Shown piece after piece: positions 12,170-25,260 of a stretch of DNA of 64,000 nucleotides. Origin of the DNA: Brachycybe producta (lineage: Eukaryota; Arthropoda; Diplopoda; Playtdesmida; Andrognathidae); NCBI GenBank assembly GCA_036925085.1, contig JAUPFP010000037.1, positions 1,012,001-1,076,000 of the forward strand, read 5' to 3'. The translations under genes were made by a program, and so were the position numbers. The notes under the pieces were generated by a model. That model had not been told where the DNA came from. It ran no database searches and was given only the letters and a program-made list of their open reading frames with translations. How positions within the stretch are numbered: position 1 is the stretch's first letter; every line of letters begins with the position of its first letter.

Positions 12170-12300
12170 ACAGTAAAAACTGTTTAACACGAAATATATT
12201 TACTGCCTAGTATCTCAGAATAGATTTTTTTTTCGTTTAACACGAAATTCATTTTTGGTTCTTCCCATTTCGTTTTCAACGGTTTTCAGTGTGCTTCATT
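12170..12300. repeat. Short repeat with GTTTAACACGAAAT termini
   Basis: GTTTAACACGAAATATATTT at the left recurs at 19212-19231. A second GTTTAACACGAAAT lies inverted or direct nearby. Probably a MITE relative of 19195-19350. Confidence 0.5.
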
Positions 12301-12834
12301 TCTATTTACTTTTTCATCATATTTTTCTATGGATTTTTTTAATAGAATGTTTACTAAAATTCAGCGAAAAAATAAGTTCTATTTCTATCACAAGTCTAAA
12401 TATTGAATTCAATATTATGACTTTTGATTTGTTTCTATGTGTATGTGTGAAAAACTAATTTTGAATATATTTTTTATTGACAAATTAGATCTAAAATGGT
12501 CCTAGGTCCTTTTGCAATATGAATGTAGCCATATTTAGAAGAAGAAAAAAAAAGAAAAAAAGCTGAAAAGTAAACATTCTAAGATCTTTTCAGTAAAAGA
12601 GACCCAGTTTGAAAAGTTCAATAAACCACAAGTGGGGATTGAATACAATTTGAGCACGGATGTGTATTTTTTTGTGTGCTAATATACAGTAGTAGAGCTG
12701 TCAAATAGGTTGCAACAAAGGGTTGTTGTGTACATTATATTATTACACCCCTGGGCCACATATGCATATTATTAATAGCTACTACTACGACACCAACAAA
12801 ACTTAACTGTATCTTAGAAAAAAAAATTTAGGCT

Positions 12835-13105
12835 TTATGTAGAGACCTACATTGAGTAAATATTTGAAGCCCAGCCCAGCCCATGAGACTTTATGCTTTG
12901 CCCAGTCCACCAGGCCCACGAAGCCCATGAAGCCCACCAGGCTCACAAAGCTCACCAGGCCTACAGAACCCACCAGGCCCACAAAACCCACCAGGCCCAC
13001 AAAACCCACCAGGCCCATGGGCGTTTAAAATAAATATGCCGATTCAAGCCCAGCCCAGCCCAGCCCAAAAGCCCACCATTCCATGGGCAATGTGTAGGTC
13101 TCTAA
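12835..13105. repeat. Element with internal 18-bp minisatellite (CCCACCAGGCCCACAAAR)
   Basis: Inverted ends AGAGACCTACA (about 12841) and TGTAGGTCTCT (about 13091) enclose imperfect copies of a GCCCACCAGGCCCACAAA unit. Because the unit length is a multiple of three, all frames stay open for a while (a Gly-Leu-Val-Gly-Phe-Val pattern on the minus strand). I do not count that as a gene. Confidence 0.7.
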
Positions 13106-13299
13106 TTTCCACACTAAATATTTCACAAGTTCGCATGCTTACCAAGAAAAGAAACTGCCCCATTAACAGCTTTAATATGTTTATTTTATTGATTGGTCAG
13201 TGAGGAATATGTTACACTTTTATTAATGTGTGAAATAATATGTGGTTCAGTTGTATACATTTGTAAAGAACCCCATGAGAGAAATGATGAAACGCCTTC

Positions 13300-13490
13300 C
13301 AAACAAGTGATGCCCACAAAGGCCACCAAACCCACGAGGCCCATAAAGCCCACCAGGCCCACGAAGCCCGCCAGGCCCACGAAGACCACAAAGCCCACCA
13401 GGCCCATGGGCCTTTAACATAAAAATGCCACCCCAGGTCCAGCCCAGTCCATGGGCTGGGCTTGGCTTTATGTAGGTCTCTAGCTTTATG
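13300..13490. repeat. Second copy of the CCCACCAGGCCCAC minisatellite element
   Basis: Same 18-bp units and the same GTAGGTCTCTAGCTTTATG end as the copy 450 bp to the left. Open frames on both strands are products of the repeat. Confidence 0.7.
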
Positions 13491-13936
13491 TACTAAATTC
13501 TTTATTATACTTCATGTTATTTAAAACCAACCATAAGAAAAGAAAATCAAAGTTTTATTTGTTAGAAACTAGAAAAGTCAATAAAACAGAACCTATCATT
13601 CAACATACGTTTTATGATAGATAGGAAACAGTCAGGTTAATTTTTTATACACCAACTTGAATTAAAAAACAAAAATTAATATTTTATTCAGAATCAACAC
13701 TTAAAAAAAACTAGAAGAGTAAAAATAAACTATATTATTCAAAATAACGATGATAGTTAGGAAATGATCAGGTTTTAAGGTTTTGATGTCCCCACCTTTG
13801 AAGTGAAAAATAAAAATTGATATTCAACAGCATAATAATGACATTCTAGTATGTAACAAATATTTATTTTAAAAATTGCATTGAGTAAAAAAAATTGCTT
13901 GAGATGTCATTTTCAGTCAATTTTTGCCTGTATTAT

Positions 13937-13938
<2 letters not shown>

Positions 13939-14005
<67 letters not shown>
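13939..14005. repeat. (AG)n microsatellite, about 33 units
   Basis: Uninterrupted AG dinucleotide run. Confidence 0.97.
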
Positions 14006-14006
<1 letters not shown>

Positions 14007-14929
14007 CTGTTAAATTTACTTTGTTGAGTCACTGGACAGAATGATAAGTCACCTTAAAGAATGATAATAATGGTAGATTTTGAAGAATGATTCACATTAT
14101 AGGCCTAATGGGAGAACATGCTTAAAAGATCAATGTACTTAATGGTAACTAAGAAGCCATTGCTCCACACAAGAATTGCTGTAAGGCTGTACTATTTCAA
14201 GCAACACAAGACACATCTTCTTCTATAAGACTCTCTGACATTGGATGGTGGCGAGCTTTTTTTTTTAAAAAAAAGTGTGAAAGCCAAACAATAATTCCAT
14301 AAATTCTCGCTTTTTTTTTGTTTCAAACATAAACCCTCCTCCATCCTCCTTCTAAACACTATTTCCTGTTGTGTTATTTTTTTTAAATATATATTTTCTT
14401 GATGTCTATTGCGGTTTGTGTGAACTGATGAAAAAAGGCTATTGGAACTGATAATACAGAGTGACACAATGAATAGTTGGCACATTTGTAAGGTGGCGCG
14501 GTTTTGGGCCAAATTGAACCAGCATTTTTTTCCGATGAACCCGATTTTGCATTAAAGAGAGTTTTAAAATGGCAAACAAAACTTTCGCAGTAGAAAATAC
14601 AAGAAAATGACAAATTTTCGTTGAATAGAAGATAGAAAAAAAAGTAACTGAAATTGGAAATAATTTCGCTAGGTCGCATACTTAAAAAAAAAAGATGTAC
14701 TCGCTACGGTCGATATTGTGTAAACTAGCAAAAAAAGAGAGACATTTATTGTGAACAAAATTGAATTAAGGTGGTGAGGTTCGAGGTATTTTTCGATTTC
14801 TTTAGATCTAGGTAAATAATAAAATTTTTCTCGAGCCATTTCAATCTCTCAGTCCGCTCCTGAATTGAACAAATGCCAAACTCAATAACTAGTGTGTTCT
14901 TTTTTTGTTGCTTCAATTCTGTGTTTCAG

Positions 14930-15160
14930 GGGCAAAATTTACATAAATTAATAAAGGATTTTAGAAACTAGAACGGTAGCTGAATCACTTAAGGTTATTT
15001 TAATGTTGATATCTTTCAAAATAAACTTTTTATAAACAAAAATTTTAAAAATAGTGTCTGCTAATCGCCATCTAATTAAAGTTGTGTCATTTTCAAAATG
15101 GCATAAAAAAATTTATATTGAGTTCGAGGGTCCTGTTTACACTTTAAAACCACCTTAAGA
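14930..15160. repeat. Foldback repeat family copy
   Basis: TTTTAGAAACTAGAACGGTA, TTGATATCTTTCAAAATAAA and the outer CACTTTAAAACCACCTTAA end are present. Confidence 0.75.
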
Positions 15161-15589
15161 AAATCATGTTTATTCTTCAATTGATACTAATATGTGTAAG
15201 GCCTCATTTTCAAGTTAATTGTAGAAATATGTTCACCACAAGTACTGTATATAGTACAGTGGTTCACACAGTTGATGCTAAATCTGTCTTTTTCAGTGTT
15301 TGTTTGACTTCAAAAAAAGTCGAAACTAGCAAAAGGAGCAGATATTTAAGTCAAAAATAAAGGCCAGCTGGGTTCTTCTTTTTCCACCTCAACCCCATCC
15401 CATATGCATTATTATACATATATATGCATACCATGTAATTCAAATACATCTCCAGGGTCCTACAGTAGGTACCTAGACAAATATACAATTACAGATGTTG
15501 TGCATTTTAGCACAAACTTTGCACTCTAAATAAACCAAATGAGAACGGGTATCCTATACATTCCCAAAACAATGCGGTGGTTTACAATG

Positions 15590-15850
15590 CAAACTCCCCT
15601 CGAACTCTGGTTATTACGGAACTTCTGATACTTATACGGAAAACTTGAAAGTGTTTTAGAAACTAGAAGAGTAGTTCAATCACTTTTAAGATTAGGCTAC
15701 TTCATGTTGATATCTTTTAAAATAAGCTTTTTTATGTCAGTATATTTTAATGTTTGTATATGTAAAAAGTTTACTTTGAAAGATACCGACATAAAAAGTG
15801 ATTCAGCTGATAACCAAGAGTTCGAAAATCAGCTATTCTTAAAATAAAGC
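15590..15850. repeat. Foldback repeat family copy
   Basis: Left arm GTGTTTTAGAAACTAGAAGA, right arm shortened to AAGTGATTCAGCTGATAACC and the ATCAGCTATTCTTAAAATA end. Confidence 0.75.
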
Positions 15851-16329
15851 TAAGCTTAGAATATAGCCTGTTAAATCTCTAAGAAAAAAATCCCGTGTCT
15901 CTGAGGATGATCCAAAAAAAGATCAAGTTTGCCCATAGGACCTCATCCATTTAGTTTACATTGACACCAATTGGAAAGTGATGATGGACGTTTTAAAACT
16001 GTCTTAACAGATGTCAAATAAACTTTTCTTTAAAAGAAACACAAACATAAACAATACCAATATATAGACAGCTCAATTGCTCATTTTAAAGCTAATAATG
16101 GTTATTGATTATTTTATTTATCTTTTATCAGACATTAGTACCTTTTGTTTAAACCGAAAAAAAACATGAAATTTCTTAATTTCAATTTGTTTAAACAAAA
16201 TATTTTTTTTAAAAAAAATAACTAACTTTTAGGCTGAGTTTCAACTTCAAGCAAATTCTGCTTCAAGATTTTGCTCAATAAATGTACAAATTTGCAAATT
16301 GTAAATTTACTGCATCCCATTAACACCGT

Positions 16330-16620
16330 TATACCTAGTACACACTTGATAATTTAAATAATAAACGTGTAATACAGAGCCCTGTGAAGGGCAAACAAAC
16401 AATATGTCGAATTCAATTTATTCAGTTAATAATCTGAAAATATTGAGTTAATACTTAAATATAAATATAGAAACTATTGACATTAAAATATTGATTTAGT
16501 ATTTCAATTTTAAAATATTAATAATAAAGTCAATTTTTATTTGGTTCCATGTCCTTAACTGGATTCCGTATAATTCGCCTAAATACATTTAATTTCAATT
16601 CATTTAGCTCACGTTGTCTT
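16330..16620. mobile_element. MITE-like element, inverted relative of 22942-23249
   Basis: Begins TACCTAGTACACAC and reads, in reverse complement, the same body as 22942-23249 (TTCAGTTAATAATCT, CTTAACTGGATTCCG). The right terminus is degenerate. Confidence 0.7.
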
Positions 16621-16687
16621 AGTTGATTTTTGATAAACTTCGATGATTATTTTCTTAATAATGTTGCTATTCAAAAATATTTTCGTT

Positions 16688-16845
16688 CACATTATATATG
16701 TTACTGTCAATCTGTTGAATCAGTCAATCTGAGGATTGCCTAGCATTTTAGGTAATGAATTATGCAGATTCACTAGTAGGTTGGTTGTTTTGCAGATTGA
16801 CTGACTTTGAAGATTGACAGTAACATATATAGTGTACCTTCCTAC
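16688..16845. mobile_element. Short inverted-repeat element (about 35-bp ends)
   Basis: TATATATGTTACTGTCAATC at the left is mirrored by GATTGACAGTAACATATATA at the right. The inner AGTCAATCTG blocks are also mirrored. Confidence 0.75.
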
Positions 16846-17449
16846 TGCATTACATTTACAATGAATTTTGAACATTTATTTTAGCTTTTTTTTTACCAAA
16901 GTTATCAACATTTTTCGTGAAATTTATAACTTTTCTTCTTTGCGAGAGAAATGACTTAGGGTTGTATTCGAAAATGTTACTTAAGCTAAAGTAAAACTTA
17001 AACAAAGCTAAATTTAAAAAAAAACTTTTAAGCTTTACTTTATTTTAAGCTCCGTTTTAGTTTCCTTTACAAAATAGGTGCATCATTAGGTAATTAATAC
17101 AAATTACATTCTTTTTTTGAAAAACTTACGTTAAAAATATAAAATTTAGGACAAGAAGATTTTGTTACAAAACTGTAAAGAAAACACAAATATAAGCAAC
17201 CTACATTTTGTGTGCAAAAAAGTGCCTAGTAATAAACAGCCCCAGTTACATAATTATAAAAAAAAGTTACAACAAATATTTGCTTCTGAAAATATGACAC
17301 CTTATAACAGTTACTGTAATTACCGTTTTATTAAAAAAAAAATCATAACTTTTACTGTTTTCAGCTTAAAAAGCATATTTTAAAAGATAATCAACATGAA
17401 AATACCGGTACCCGTGATTGAGCTACAGCTCAGCTACTATTTGAATTTG

Positions 17450-18600
17450 AAAAATTATTCTGGAAGCAGCTAAGAAGGCCTATGGCAGAGTGACAAAAGT
17501 TCAATTGCAGCTTGCAAAACGTTTTTATATTTCAAAACATCCTTAAAATATGGTACAAAGGTAATAAAAAGAGAAAGAAATGTGAACACTTGTGAAAACG
17601 ACAAGATTAAATAACAGAATCGTAAGTTTAACGACTTCATTTTTGTTTTAAATTTTTTTTTAAGAATAAACAATTGTGACAATGTGTGAGAGAGACTAAT
17701 TTAGAAAAAAAAAGTTTTGTAATAGAAAATAAAAAAATAGGAAGCGGAAACAAACAAAAAAAAAAAGCAAACACCTTTTTTTCCTTTTTTTTTTTGTTGC
17801 TTTGAAGAAAAAGGGAGCAAACGTTAAAATTACACTATTATAATAAGTACACACAGACACACAGCGGGGTAATATGGCACAAACGAAAACTGAGAAAATG
17901 GCCAAAAGCCAATAATAGTTTAAAAAACAAGTATAAACCTCATTAACAAAAGAGAAAGTTCCATCAACTTTCTTTTTTTCTAGTTTTTACCTCCATAAAT
18001 AGGAACTTTTAGGACACACTTTTTTGTTGTTGAAATTTTTAAATATTTTCTATCATATTTCAAAGGACTTTTTTGATTCATTATTTTTGTTAGTAACTTG
18101 TTTGTTTTAAAAAAAAAACATATAGTAGTTTAAATTTAAAAAGCTTTTTAAAGTTAGGTTGTTTTTATTTTCTTCTATATAAACTCCTTCGCTGTCCAGT
18201 TGTTTCTTCTAGTTTATTAACCTTGTCTTTGGCAGAGTCTTAAAAAATTTTCAAAAGGAAGAGATGAGCAACCAAAAAAAAATTGTTAAAACCTGGGCTT
18301 AAAGCCAAATGAACACGGTTTTTAAATATAGTATTTAAAAAAAAGTCTAATTGGTTTCAGAGTAGCATATGCTAGTTCTATTATGTATGAGATTTAAGTA
18401 TTTAGTGAGTTCGATGCTCCCGCCACTCAGTCACCCACCACCTCTAAATTTGTTACCCCTTTGGGTCCTTTTCTCACCAACTTTCTCCTTTTTCTTTAAT
18501 TTTAGATGTAATAAGTTTCAATGTTTAAGAAACTTCCTGATTTTTTTGAAATTAATTAATTTTGTAATTAATTTTTTAAAAAAATCTCCAAAAAAATCAT
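17450..18600. other. Gene-free stretch
   Basis: A copy of the dispersed repeat at 8341-8460 opens the stretch. The rest is AT-rich with homopolymers. Short open frames here have strongly biased composition and no recognisable domains. Confidence 0.4.
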
Positions 18601-18609
18601 AGTTCAAAT

Positions 18610-19018
18610 ACAGTAGAATCTCGGTTATCTAGAGCTTCCGGGTCAGAGATCTCATTATAGAAAGAAAATAATACTATCATATGACATTAAATTATCATAT
18701 CTAGCTCATAATGTATTACTAGATCCAAAAACAAAATATTATTATGATAAATATTGGTAATATGACTGCTATTGATTGGTGCACAACATAATATGATAGT
18801 CATAAAATATTAGCTCACAAGCAGTGACATCTTTAGATATGACTGTCACAATTTTTTTTATGGTTTATCAATGTTTTTGACTTAATTTCCCGATAGTGAA
18901 AAGGGGAATTACAGTAAAAAAAACGGTAATTTTCTGGATTATTCAGACCAGATGATCTCGTCAGAATAATCCAAAAATCCGATTTCATTTAGTCCGGATA
19001 ATTAAGATTCTACTGTAT
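18610..19018. mobile_element. pogo/Tigger-like MITE, about 400 bp
   Basis: TACAGTAGAATCTCGGTTATC at the left faces GATTCTACTGTA at the right, with a GTCCGGATAATTAAGATTC inner end. CAGTAGAATCTCGG-type ends next to TA are typical of pogo-like Tc1/mariner elements. No transposase. Confidence 0.7.
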
Positions 19019-19194
19019 TTACATAATAATAATAATAATGATCGTTAAACTAATTTTTGAAGAAACTTTAATAAGAATTTCAAAATTTACTAGAAACTAG
19101 AATAGCTGAAAGTAATGAGCAACTTATTTTTCATAATATCTCTCAAAATTGACATTTTATGGCAAATTAAATCCAATTTCTCCACAAAATGCGT

Positions 19195-19350
19195 AAAACA
19201 AAACAGTCAAAAAACGTTTAACACGAAATATATTTTTGATCTTGTTTCTTGGAATAGCAACACAAAATTCTGTTTTTTTAACACGAAATGTGTTTAAGAC
19301 AAAAATGTATTTCGGTCTATTCCATTTCGTGTTAAACAGTTTCACAGTAT
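19195..19350. mobile_element. Short inverted-repeat element with GTTTAACACGAAAT ends
   Basis: GTTTAACACGAAATATATTT at the left and ATTTCGTGTTAAACAGTTT at the right, plus internal AACACGAAATGTGTTT. It lies inside a divergent foldback copy (about 19080-19450). Confidence 0.65.
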
Positions 19351-19519
19351 ATTTGATAATTTTCTATTAAAATACTTTTAGGACAATCGTATACATGTAC
19401 TATTCTAGTTTCTAAGCCAACTTTTTAATTTTTTTTTAAAAAATAGCTTCTTAAAATACATATACGTTTGTGTTCGCTATAGAAAATTTAGGTTAAGTTG
19501 TTTTATGAACAGTGGATTT

Positions 19520-19790
19520 CCGAACTCTGGTTACTAAAAAGTGTTTTAGAAATTAGAAAGATAACTGTTCATATATTTTAAAATAAACCTTTCCTAGACA
19601 AAAATTTCTCAAAGTGACATAAAAAAGCTAATTTAAAAAAATATGAACATGGTAATTACCTTTAGGTGATTAAGCTACCCTTCTAGTTTCTAAAATACTT
19701 TCAAAATTCTCTTTAATTCGGCTCCCTAAAGATAAATTTACCAAGAGTTCGAGAAGTTTTTTTTTGTAATTTAAAAGCACCTTAAGTGAT
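19520..19790. repeat. Foldback repeat family copy
   Basis: AGTGTTTTAGAAATTAGAAA left, CTACCCTTCTAGTTTCTAAA right. Confidence 0.75.
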
Positions 19791-20739
19791 GATTCCAAAT
19801 AAGGTTAAACATTTTTTTAAAACAAAACATTTGTCTTTTTTTTTGGCCCCACTTGATTGTGAATGATTCAAGATTGTGTTGTTTTTGTAAAATGTCATTC
19901 ATGAATGTGTGCCCTGAATGTACCTGAAGACAGTTTGATGGAACCATTGATCTTGATGGTTTACAAAACAATGTCCAAAAAAGATAAGCAACAAACATAA
20001 GCAAATAGAATGTGGTGTGAATCAATCCTTTCTTTATATATTATACATTGTATATATGTATGTGTGTGTGTGGATGTTAGACACTAAAATAGAACACCTT
20101 TTTAGTTAACTTAGTTTAACTTAAGACTATGGTGGTGGTGTACTGTATATAATATACGGAAGTCGGGCAAATAGCCAATAATGACGTCAAAATAAACATT
20201 AAAGTATAATGGCCTCAAGTGCCAACAACACACACAAAAAAATAACCAATTCGGTTTGGTAATATTAGGATAAAGTGGCGACTTCCGTTTGAATTTTTGT
20301 TTTAAAATTTAACGAAATCGGTAAATAAATATTACATTCGTTAAAAAAAAAATATCAAGAAAATCAAACTAGTACTTCAAATGTATGCAGTGATTGCCCA
20401 CTTTAAGGGATATAATTATCACGTTTGATAAAACATTTAACGAGGCTATAATCCCTAACCATTTCCTAACTATCATAACACTTATTTTGAATTATATAAT
20501 TTGTTTTTTGACTTTTCTACTTTCTAATAAATAAAACTTTGATTTTTTTTTTTTTTTTTAAAAATTAAAATATTAATTAATAATAATAATAATTGAAAAT
20601 ATTAATTTTGTTTTTCACTTCAACTTGGTTTATAAAAAAAATTAATCTATTTATTATTTATAATAAAACTTATTTTAAAATATAATATTATACTAAAAAT
20701 ATTTTCTTTGATTTTTCTAGTTTCTAACTTAACTTTGAA

Positions 20740-21125
20740 TTGTTTATTTTCTTAATGAGGTTTTAAAGTGTAAACGCCTCTCAAATTCTGAATGTTTCAT
20801 TTTTCAAATTTAAAATTTAAAACTTGAATGTATTTTAGAAAACTAGAAGAGTAGCTCTCAATCGCTTAAGAATTTTTTTCATGTTGATATTTTTTAAAAA
20901 TAAGCTTTTTATGCGAGTTTAAAAAATGACCCAATTTTAAGCAGATGATATTTTTCTAATTTTTTTTCTATAAAAAGTTTAATATGAGCGATATCAACAT
21001 TTAAATATCCTGATTAACCTAACCTTCAAGTTTTTCTAAAATACTTTCTAGTATTTTTTTTTTAATTCTGGTTTTTGAAAAGACTAGAATAATCAAAGTT
21101 AGTCATTCTTGAACAGTATTAGATT
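20740..21125. repeat. Foldback repeat family copy
   Basis: Carries both outer ends (TTTTAAAGTGTAAACGCCTC at left), the AGAAAACTAGAAGAGTAGCT arm and a decayed right arm. Confidence 0.75.
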
Positions 21126-21129
21126 GTGA

Positions 21130-22940
21130 GTTCAACTTTTTTTCTTCAGTTGTCCTCATAGTCATCTTTTCTGAACTTTTTTGTCTATTTTGGAAGTCAA
21201 AATGACATCACTAAACTTTTAAGAGGGAAATGCAATGGGTGGTCTCCAAATTGGCACAACATACACACACACACACACTCATAAATACTTGAAAACAGCA
21301 CACAGTATACACACATCCAGAAGGAGAAAAAAAAAACGTACGCACGTAGGGGCGGACTGGCCTATCGAGTAATCGAACATTTTTTCATGGTGAAACACAA
21401 TAAAAGTTTAATAAAAATCGTACAATAATTTTACATTTTTGAGATGTTTTATTAAAAAAATAAGCTTTTTGCTTATTTATTTAATAAAACATCTCAAAAA
21501 ATGTAAAATAACACATTTTGAGTGAAAAAATGAATAAAAACTAGAAAAAGATAAAAGTTTGTGCAAAATAGCAAAAAAAGAAATTTACGCTTTAATAATA
21601 GACGGTGTACAAGAAACCACTTTAAGTATTACAAGAATATTATCACATTTGCAATTGCAATTAATTCAAGGACACAATTGAAGTGAATCTCGCTTTAATT
21701 ATTCGGACAGCTGAACAGAACACAGACCACAAAAACAGTCAGGAAGATAATAAACTGGAACACAAAACACACACACACGCATAGGCACAGTCATAGAGAT
21801 AGAAGAAAAAAACACATACACACAAACCACGACAGAGAACACACACGCAGAAATACATATTCACATACACACAATTACACACACAGACAGAAAAAGACAG
21901 AGAAGAACATAGACACAAATAGCAAGAACACACGCAGTGGAGGTTGACGACACACTTTTCAAAAAACTTTCTTAGAAATGTTAAAATAAGTTATGATTTT
22001 TGTTCTTCTTAGTCTCAAGTGTCCCATAATCAGAATTTTTTTTTTTTTCACCAAAAAAAAAATTTTTCCCTCTCCCCCCAAAAAATCAGTTAAAAAGTGT
22101 CTGAGAAAGTTATCAGAAGTAACTATACTAAGTATACAAAAAAGCGAAAGTGAATTCGTCATGATTTTAAAAGAAGAGGGAACAAAACACATTAAGAAAT
22201 AGTCAGAGACGGCAGAAAAGAAGAATATCTTAAAGGACTGTTGAAAGCCAAAGCTAACTTAGGACCTAAGTGAAAGACACAAAAGTAACCGCCACCCTCT
22301 TACAGGAAACACATCAGACGATTTTTTTTCATAAACGTCATAAGATACTCATCATCATTATCATGAACCAGACGGTCACATGACTTTTTTTTAAGAATTT
22401 ATATAATTTTTCTCAAAAAAAAAATATGACACAAACATACTCAGAAAGAAGGACAGAAGCAACAACCTTTAGCTTTGACCAAAGCCTGTGCCACTGTGAA
22501 AAAAGACCCAAATTAAGCCAAAAGCCGGTGTTAGCATTATCATAGTGGGCTCAGGAATGTTGCAGTGCCAGTGTTGCAACTGCAACATTTATTGTTCAGT
22601 TCGCAACAGGTATTGAGGCTTGATTTTTGTATTAGGCCTACATGCAGACAAATTAAAACTAAACTTCCAATGATAACTTTATTATTATTTATATTACTAG
22701 TTTGTATTTTGTTAAGATAACCTTATTTAAATGAACATAATTGAACTTTTTGACTGTGGCACGATGCTTTTGCAATACTCCCCAACAGACAACAACCATG
22801 GTTGGAGGCAGTAGTGCAACCGAGATTCTGGTCTGGGAGGGACTAATTAAATATTAAATATTTTATATCTCCTGGTGGAAAGGGGAATCTGAAGAGCCAA
22901 GGGTTCATATTTAAGTCCTGTGGGGGCTTTTGTCCCCTTA
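21130..22940. other. Gene-free stretch, AC-rich
   Basis: Holds CA-dinucleotide-rich DNA (21260-21330 and 21755-21960), a palindrome of about 80 bp at 21430-21508 (GAGATGTTTTATTAAA arms) and homopolymers. Open frames over the CA-rich part are Cys/Val repeats, not genes. Confidence 0.5.
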
Positions 22941-22941
22941 T

Positions 22942-23249
22942 ACCTCGTACACACATGAGTTAAATGAATTCAAATTAAATGTGGTTTAGGTGAATTATGC
23001 GGAATCCAGTTAAGGACATGAACCAAATAAAAATTGACTTTATTATTAATATTTTAAAATGAAATTTACTAAATCAATATTTTGTAAATAGTTTATATAA
23101 TTATATTTAAGTATTAACTCAATATTTTGAGATTATTAACTGAATAAATTGAATTCGACATATTGTTCGTTTGTCCTTCACAGGGCTCTGTAGAACACGT
23201 TTATTATTTAAATGCATTTAAATTATCAGCTGTGTGTACTAGGTATTAG
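22942..23249. mobile_element. About 308-bp MITE with ACCTxGTACACAC termini
   Basis: Left end TACCTCGTACACACATGAGT and right end CTGTGTGTACTAGGTA are inverted repeats. The body matches 16330-16620 in reverse complement. Confidence 0.75.
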
Positions 23250-24020
23250 CCTCCTTCTGCAGTGGTTGCACCACTGGCTTCAGGTCACCCAGGAACATTA
23301 CTACAGAAGGTACACTCGCATCACTCTTAGAAAAAGAGAGATTGACAAAACATTTAGGTTTCTGTCATTTTTGCCTGATAAAAGGGGAATAATAATAATA
23401 AGAAAAAAAATGCAAGAACACTTTTGATTAAAATTTTATTATGAACCTTTTTTTAAACACACAAAATGACACAATCCTAAATTGTTGGTTAATTCTTCTG
23501 ACGTCACAAGCTTCATCTACAAGTAAGGGAAACGCAAGTATAAGTTTTTTGTTCTTGCTTTATACAGGAACTCGAAAACTTCAAACCAAAAATAACTGTT
23601 TTAATTTGTAAAATTGTTTTATTATAATTTTAATTTAACCTGTTCTGACAGACACAACACTGGCCCTGATGTTGAATTATTTTGAGAACACTAGGCCTAC
23701 TCTTAAATATTTCTCCAAAAGTTTTTCAGGCCCAAACCAAAATCCCATATTCCGAGCCCTGACCCTTCAACCTTACAATTGTCCCATTAATGTTTTTATT
23801 TTTCTTATTTTAGTTATATATTTCAAAATTTATAATAAAAAAAGTTGAAAGAACTGAGAGAAAGAAGAAAGAAAAAAACAGTAATCAAATTTCACTTTTT
23901 TTTTACATTTCTGCGTCCTAAAAAAATAAAAATATGACACCGGAAGTGCCCAAATAGACCCAAAATAATAAACTCCTCCTTCTCCTCCTCCTTCCTCACA
24001 CCCGAATTATCAGATTGCAA

Positions 24021-24034
24021 CCGCCAGATGGCGC
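24021..24034 (+). promoter_or_regulatory. CTCF-like motif
   Basis: CCGCCAGATGGCGC fits the well-known CTCF core (CCNNNAGRTGGCGC). Prediction from motif only. Confidence 0.45.
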
Positions 24035-24349
24035 GCTCTTTATTTTATTTTTTTATTTAAAATAAGACCAAGAAGTGGATTCGCAACCTGAATACCAAAG
24101 AATAAATAAAGAACATTTGAGTTTGTCAAATGAGACTGGCAAGTTTACAAACCTATCTAAAAGCAATGCAATCTATCAAATAAATTACAACAAAAAAGCA
24201 AAGAGGGCGTATCTATTAAAGTGATTGACATTCAAACTCAGTACACTTTCTTTCTTTATAAGATTTGAAAACAATACGGAAGCCTGTAAAAGAGATTGTT
24301 TTCTTTTGTAAATATTTTTTAAGTTTAAACTTGTCTCTCTCTCTCCGAA

Positions 24350-24625
24350 CTCTTGTTTATTGTGTCTTTCAGTAAGCAAAATTAAGAGAAACTTGAAAGT
24401 GTGAGAAATTCACTTATTTTAAGTTGATATCTTTTTAAATAAACATTTTATGACAGTTTAAACGTGACTCCTCTTTAAGCAGATGACATTTTTTTAAAAA
24501 GATTATCTATAAAAAGATTCTTTCGTAAGATATTAACATGAAATAATTTTCATGTTAATATCTTACAAAATAATCTTTTTATAGATAATTATTAAGTAAT
24601 TCGGGCTACCTTCATAGTTTCTAAC
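24350..24625. repeat. Foldback repeat family copy with a strong inner palindrome
   Basis: Around 24497-24590 the inner arms TAAGATATTAACATGAAA and TTTCATGTTAATATCTTA are almost adjacent, forming a long hairpin. Confidence 0.8.
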
Positions 24626-24884
24626 AAATGGAAGTTACATAACCAAAGTTATAGTTAACTGCAGACAAGCTAAAAGTGGTACTTTTGTGTGTTTCCATTT
24701 TTAAAACACTTACCCATGGTTACCTGTTTGGTTTCCCTTTCTGTTCTGCATTTTTGTGAAATTTGCATTCATTCATTCAAAAATTGAGTAAGCTACTTTC
24801 ACTAACCATGGTTAATGTTACCACATTTGTTTCCACTAGATAATTAACTGTGGTTAACTTTTTAACATCAGTGTCGAAAACGAG

Positions 24885-25260
24885 GTATTAAGGCGCGTTT
24901 TACTAGTGAGCTGAAGATGAAATTCCTGTATTGAAGCTTTAGCTGAAAATAGACATGCGTTTCAGCTAATTGCGGTGAGCCATCTTCAGCTGCAACAAAA
25001 CAGCTCAGCTTTTCAAAATTTCACATAAAATTAATTCCAAACACCTCAAATGAATGTATTTAAATACACAAGGTCGACATCATGTGGCCTTGATAAGATA
25101 ATTATTTACATATAATTACAACCTATTGGTTGAAGGGTATCATGTGATGATGACATCACTAGCTGACCCAGCAACAAAGGAGCTGAAATATCTAACTGCA
25201 TTAGATGTAAGCTCATAAAATTCTCTTCTTCAGCTCACTAGTAAATGCGCCTTTAGTATT
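24885..25260. mobile_element. About 375-bp MITE, GGCGCRTTTTACTAGTGAGCTGAAG ends
   Basis: TACTAGTGAGCTGAAGATGA at the left mirrors CTTCAGCTCACTAGTAAATG at the right, with AAGGCGC just outside both. No open frame inside. Confidence 0.75.

Noticed and set aside
12803-13417. Open frames encoding Gly/Val/Phe repeats on both strands
   Set aside because: They come from an 18-bp minisatellite whose unit is a multiple of three; both strands are open and no other coding sign exists.
21739-21933. Cys/Val-rich minus-strand open frame
   Set aside because: Translation of CA-dinucleotide-rich DNA.
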